In this document: positions 63,701 through 64,000 of the stretch, one piece after another | How the letters are laid out: each line of letters opens with the position of its first letter | Numbering within the stretch: the stretch's first letter is position 1 | Assembly (NCBI RefSeq): GCF_029023725.1 | Contig: NZ_CP119075.1 | Location: 987,501 to 1,051,500 of the forward strand | Origin: Synoicihabitans lomoniglobus | GTDB lineage: Bacteria; Verrucomicrobiota; Verrucomicrobiia; Opitutales; Opitutaceae | Direction of reading: 5' to 3' | DNA length: 64,000 bases | Program-made: the position numbers and the translations under genes | The notes under the pieces: model-generated | Seen by the model: only the letters and a program-made list of their open reading frames with translations | What the model was told of the DNA's origin: nothing | Databases searched by the model: none

Positions 63701-64000
63701 TTTCAGCCTCAGCACCAATGCGGCGTATTCAATATCCTCCTACCTGCAGGAGGACGAGGATTTGTATCGGGATCACCGGCGGGATGAGGAAGGCGGCCAA
63801 CGTCTTCGACTGACCTCGACCCTCGGCTGGCAGCGCGGCGGTTGGCGGGCAACGCTCATCGGGTATTACATCAGTAGCTATCAGGATCGATCCGCCACCA
63901 CCACGGAGGAGGTCTATGAGGCTTTGGGACGGCCCGGCTATATCCGTCCTTCGATCGATCAGGGACGCACGGTCTACCGTTACGTGGTCGATGCGACGCT
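60765..64000 (+). CDS. TonB-dependent receptor, 5' part
   Basis: Open from ATG 60765 to the window end (1078 full codons), so the gene is incomplete. Signal peptide (FLRRCSGCFLAVIVLWAGGD), then a carboxypeptidase-regulatory-like domain (about 45-125: GAEVMTGETGEFLLTDVPPGVYTLRVSGVGYAEVEV) as in SusC-type receptors. The plug domain (about 145-300) includes GNTLMLLNGRRLVAHP and FGEIDILRGGASSTYGFDAVAG. Barrel strands follow, with SFRAPNLALLHAVP. GSHLKRIGSS resembles the VTGSRIKR signature of oligosaccharide-linked receptors. It is divergent from the hybrid kinase, mirroring the receptor-kinase pair at 6026-13090. Confidence 0.88.
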   Translation, partial: MGIENLWLLVFLRRCSGCFLAVIVLWAGGDRVRAQQSPVIDGSSRMGGEVSGAFLGARDDGVVPKLRVRVVETGAEVMTGETGEFLLTDVPPGVYTLRVSGVGYAEVEVTDVVVLPGERRTLIPQRVPTFRRHGDVSTLSLVTINAQRLRGMDEAMETFERATVTGSHLKRIGSSAFSLHRIERVELEQRSAITPALLLATVPEVTGLPLNVSSVAGTSARGDNMAISLRGLGSGNTLMLLNGRRLVAHPIAPIDEYSVPTLTVNVNQLPMHGFGEIDILRGGASSTYGFDAVAGLVDYRMNTAFRGEELGIQIGVPEAGGGEDIATHWMHGRDFADGRGRWVMVLDAYRREPIFLRDRDYAAQADQSDRAPPPFNVAGSAFDDATRTGYYPSFRVGASNHTQYFRPLADAGTVPQITGIRPTPDDGTNYFFNVNDYQTAFPETDRFNLFNSFEYDLTDQVTAFGELAGYKAISAVERQPIPYSGANGVDRPVELAVDNPFNPFGSRYYETSGQPNADGTSRLVGTPQPLHLLTQAVVDAGAEHIDINSQVFRALAGLRGDLSSGWTWETGLLFSAARTADRSVNQVRESLLQAATQRTDATAYNPFGYTFKVENGAVVADQPYTNPAAVMDTILSPFLRKGHSSLAIVDARATGDVALGRDRTMGLAVGAEFRVESYEDWRMPFAGLNPVDSGLDPNDNDFIQASPTADTKAHRNVQALYAETVIPLIERDAINEAPPLVELALAARYERHDDFGDELAPRFGLSWWCGSKLQVHASLDRSFRAPNLALLHAVPKVRVQTGVSDDYRRAVTGEGTGSVNLLYGGNSGLQPEEATGINVGFIAELPGLEDLTLKVDYWSTEQTNVIGSDSGPEVVLNDTRLLNEYVQTQLAAGVPAAQIHLGSGTAAYRGDARVVRRPVSAQDRTIFDQYNAAVDPADQRPVIGVIDWIERPFTNNRSGFASGVDVGLDYQLAAPGWGRFSLSTNAAYSISSYLQEDEDLYRDHRRDEEGGQRLRLTSTLGWQRGGWRATLIGYYISSYQDRSATTTEEVYEALGRPGYIRPSIDQGRTVYRYVVDAT

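Noticed and set aside
1..64000. tRNA or rRNA genes
   Set aside because: No cloverleaf or rRNA-like sequence noticed in either strand by reading; a covariance search could not be run.

Overview
The window looks like chromosome of an Opitutaceae-type verrucomicrobium. This is an inference from several signs: high GC, very large TonB-dependent receptors with the 'VVLSPFEVTAS' type N-terminus, beta-propeller sensor kinases, a PVC-type dehydrogenase with haem domain, DUF1080 and Gfo/Idh proteins with Tat signals, and paired giant M14 peptidases.

Layout. 1-1637: 3' part of a Sde182-type (DUF1593) gene and a nucleoside hydrolase gene cut short by an IS remnant. 1637-3397: IS91-like remnant, then integron-type gene cassettes separated by attC sites. 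3401-3915: 210-bp tandem repeats with REP-like palindromes. 4072-5933: cupin protein and GT8 glycosyltransferase. 6026-13727: TonB receptor (-), divergent propeller histidine kinase and LuxR response regulator (+). 13728-14500: no clear gene. 14500-22310: a second cassette stretch, interrupted by two nearly identical IS91-like elements, each carrying a rolling-circle (HUH/Y1) transposase and a tyrosine recombinase. 22407-30823 (-): carbohydrate locus (MFS transporter, sugar-phosphate isomerase-like protein, PVC dehydrogenase/haem protein, VCBS-esterase, Gfo/Idh). 30983-35728 (+): XylR/AraC regulator, DoxX-like protein, Tat Gfo/Idh, discoidin-like protein and DUF1080. 35738-38958: Agl23-like membrane glycosyltransferase and an ApbE-GT2 fusion. 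39219-45489: M14 peptidase, YeiH-type exporter, threonine synthase, DAACS symporter. 45651-52645: MoxR-DUF58-BatA-BatB-BatD operon. 52696-55524: second M14 peptidase. 55740-64000: LuxR regulator, hybrid propeller kinase (-), and the 5' part of another TonB receptor.

Most unusual part. The intergenic stretches around 2003-3111 and 14500-22210 fold as attC sites (R'' box, imperfect inverted repeat, R' box). For each cassette the R' box in front of the gene is the exact or near-exact complement of the R'' box behind it, which is the signature of integron cassettes. No IntI is visible, so this is a cluster of attC sites lacking an integrase, or part of a larger integron. The IS91-like elements sit inside attC sites: both intact left ends abut GAAC at the end of an R'' box, and all three right ends run into the rest of an attC. 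This suggests a rolling-circle element that targets integron recombination sites.

Other points. Two TonB receptor/propeller kinase/LuxR modules lie at the two sides of the window. The carbohydrate genes at 22-36 kb combine oxidoreductases, a haem protein and DUF1080, consistent with oxidative 3-keto-glycoside breakdown (inference). ApbE fused to a polyprenyl-phosphate-type GT2 next to a membrane glycosyltransferase is an unexpected gene fusion.
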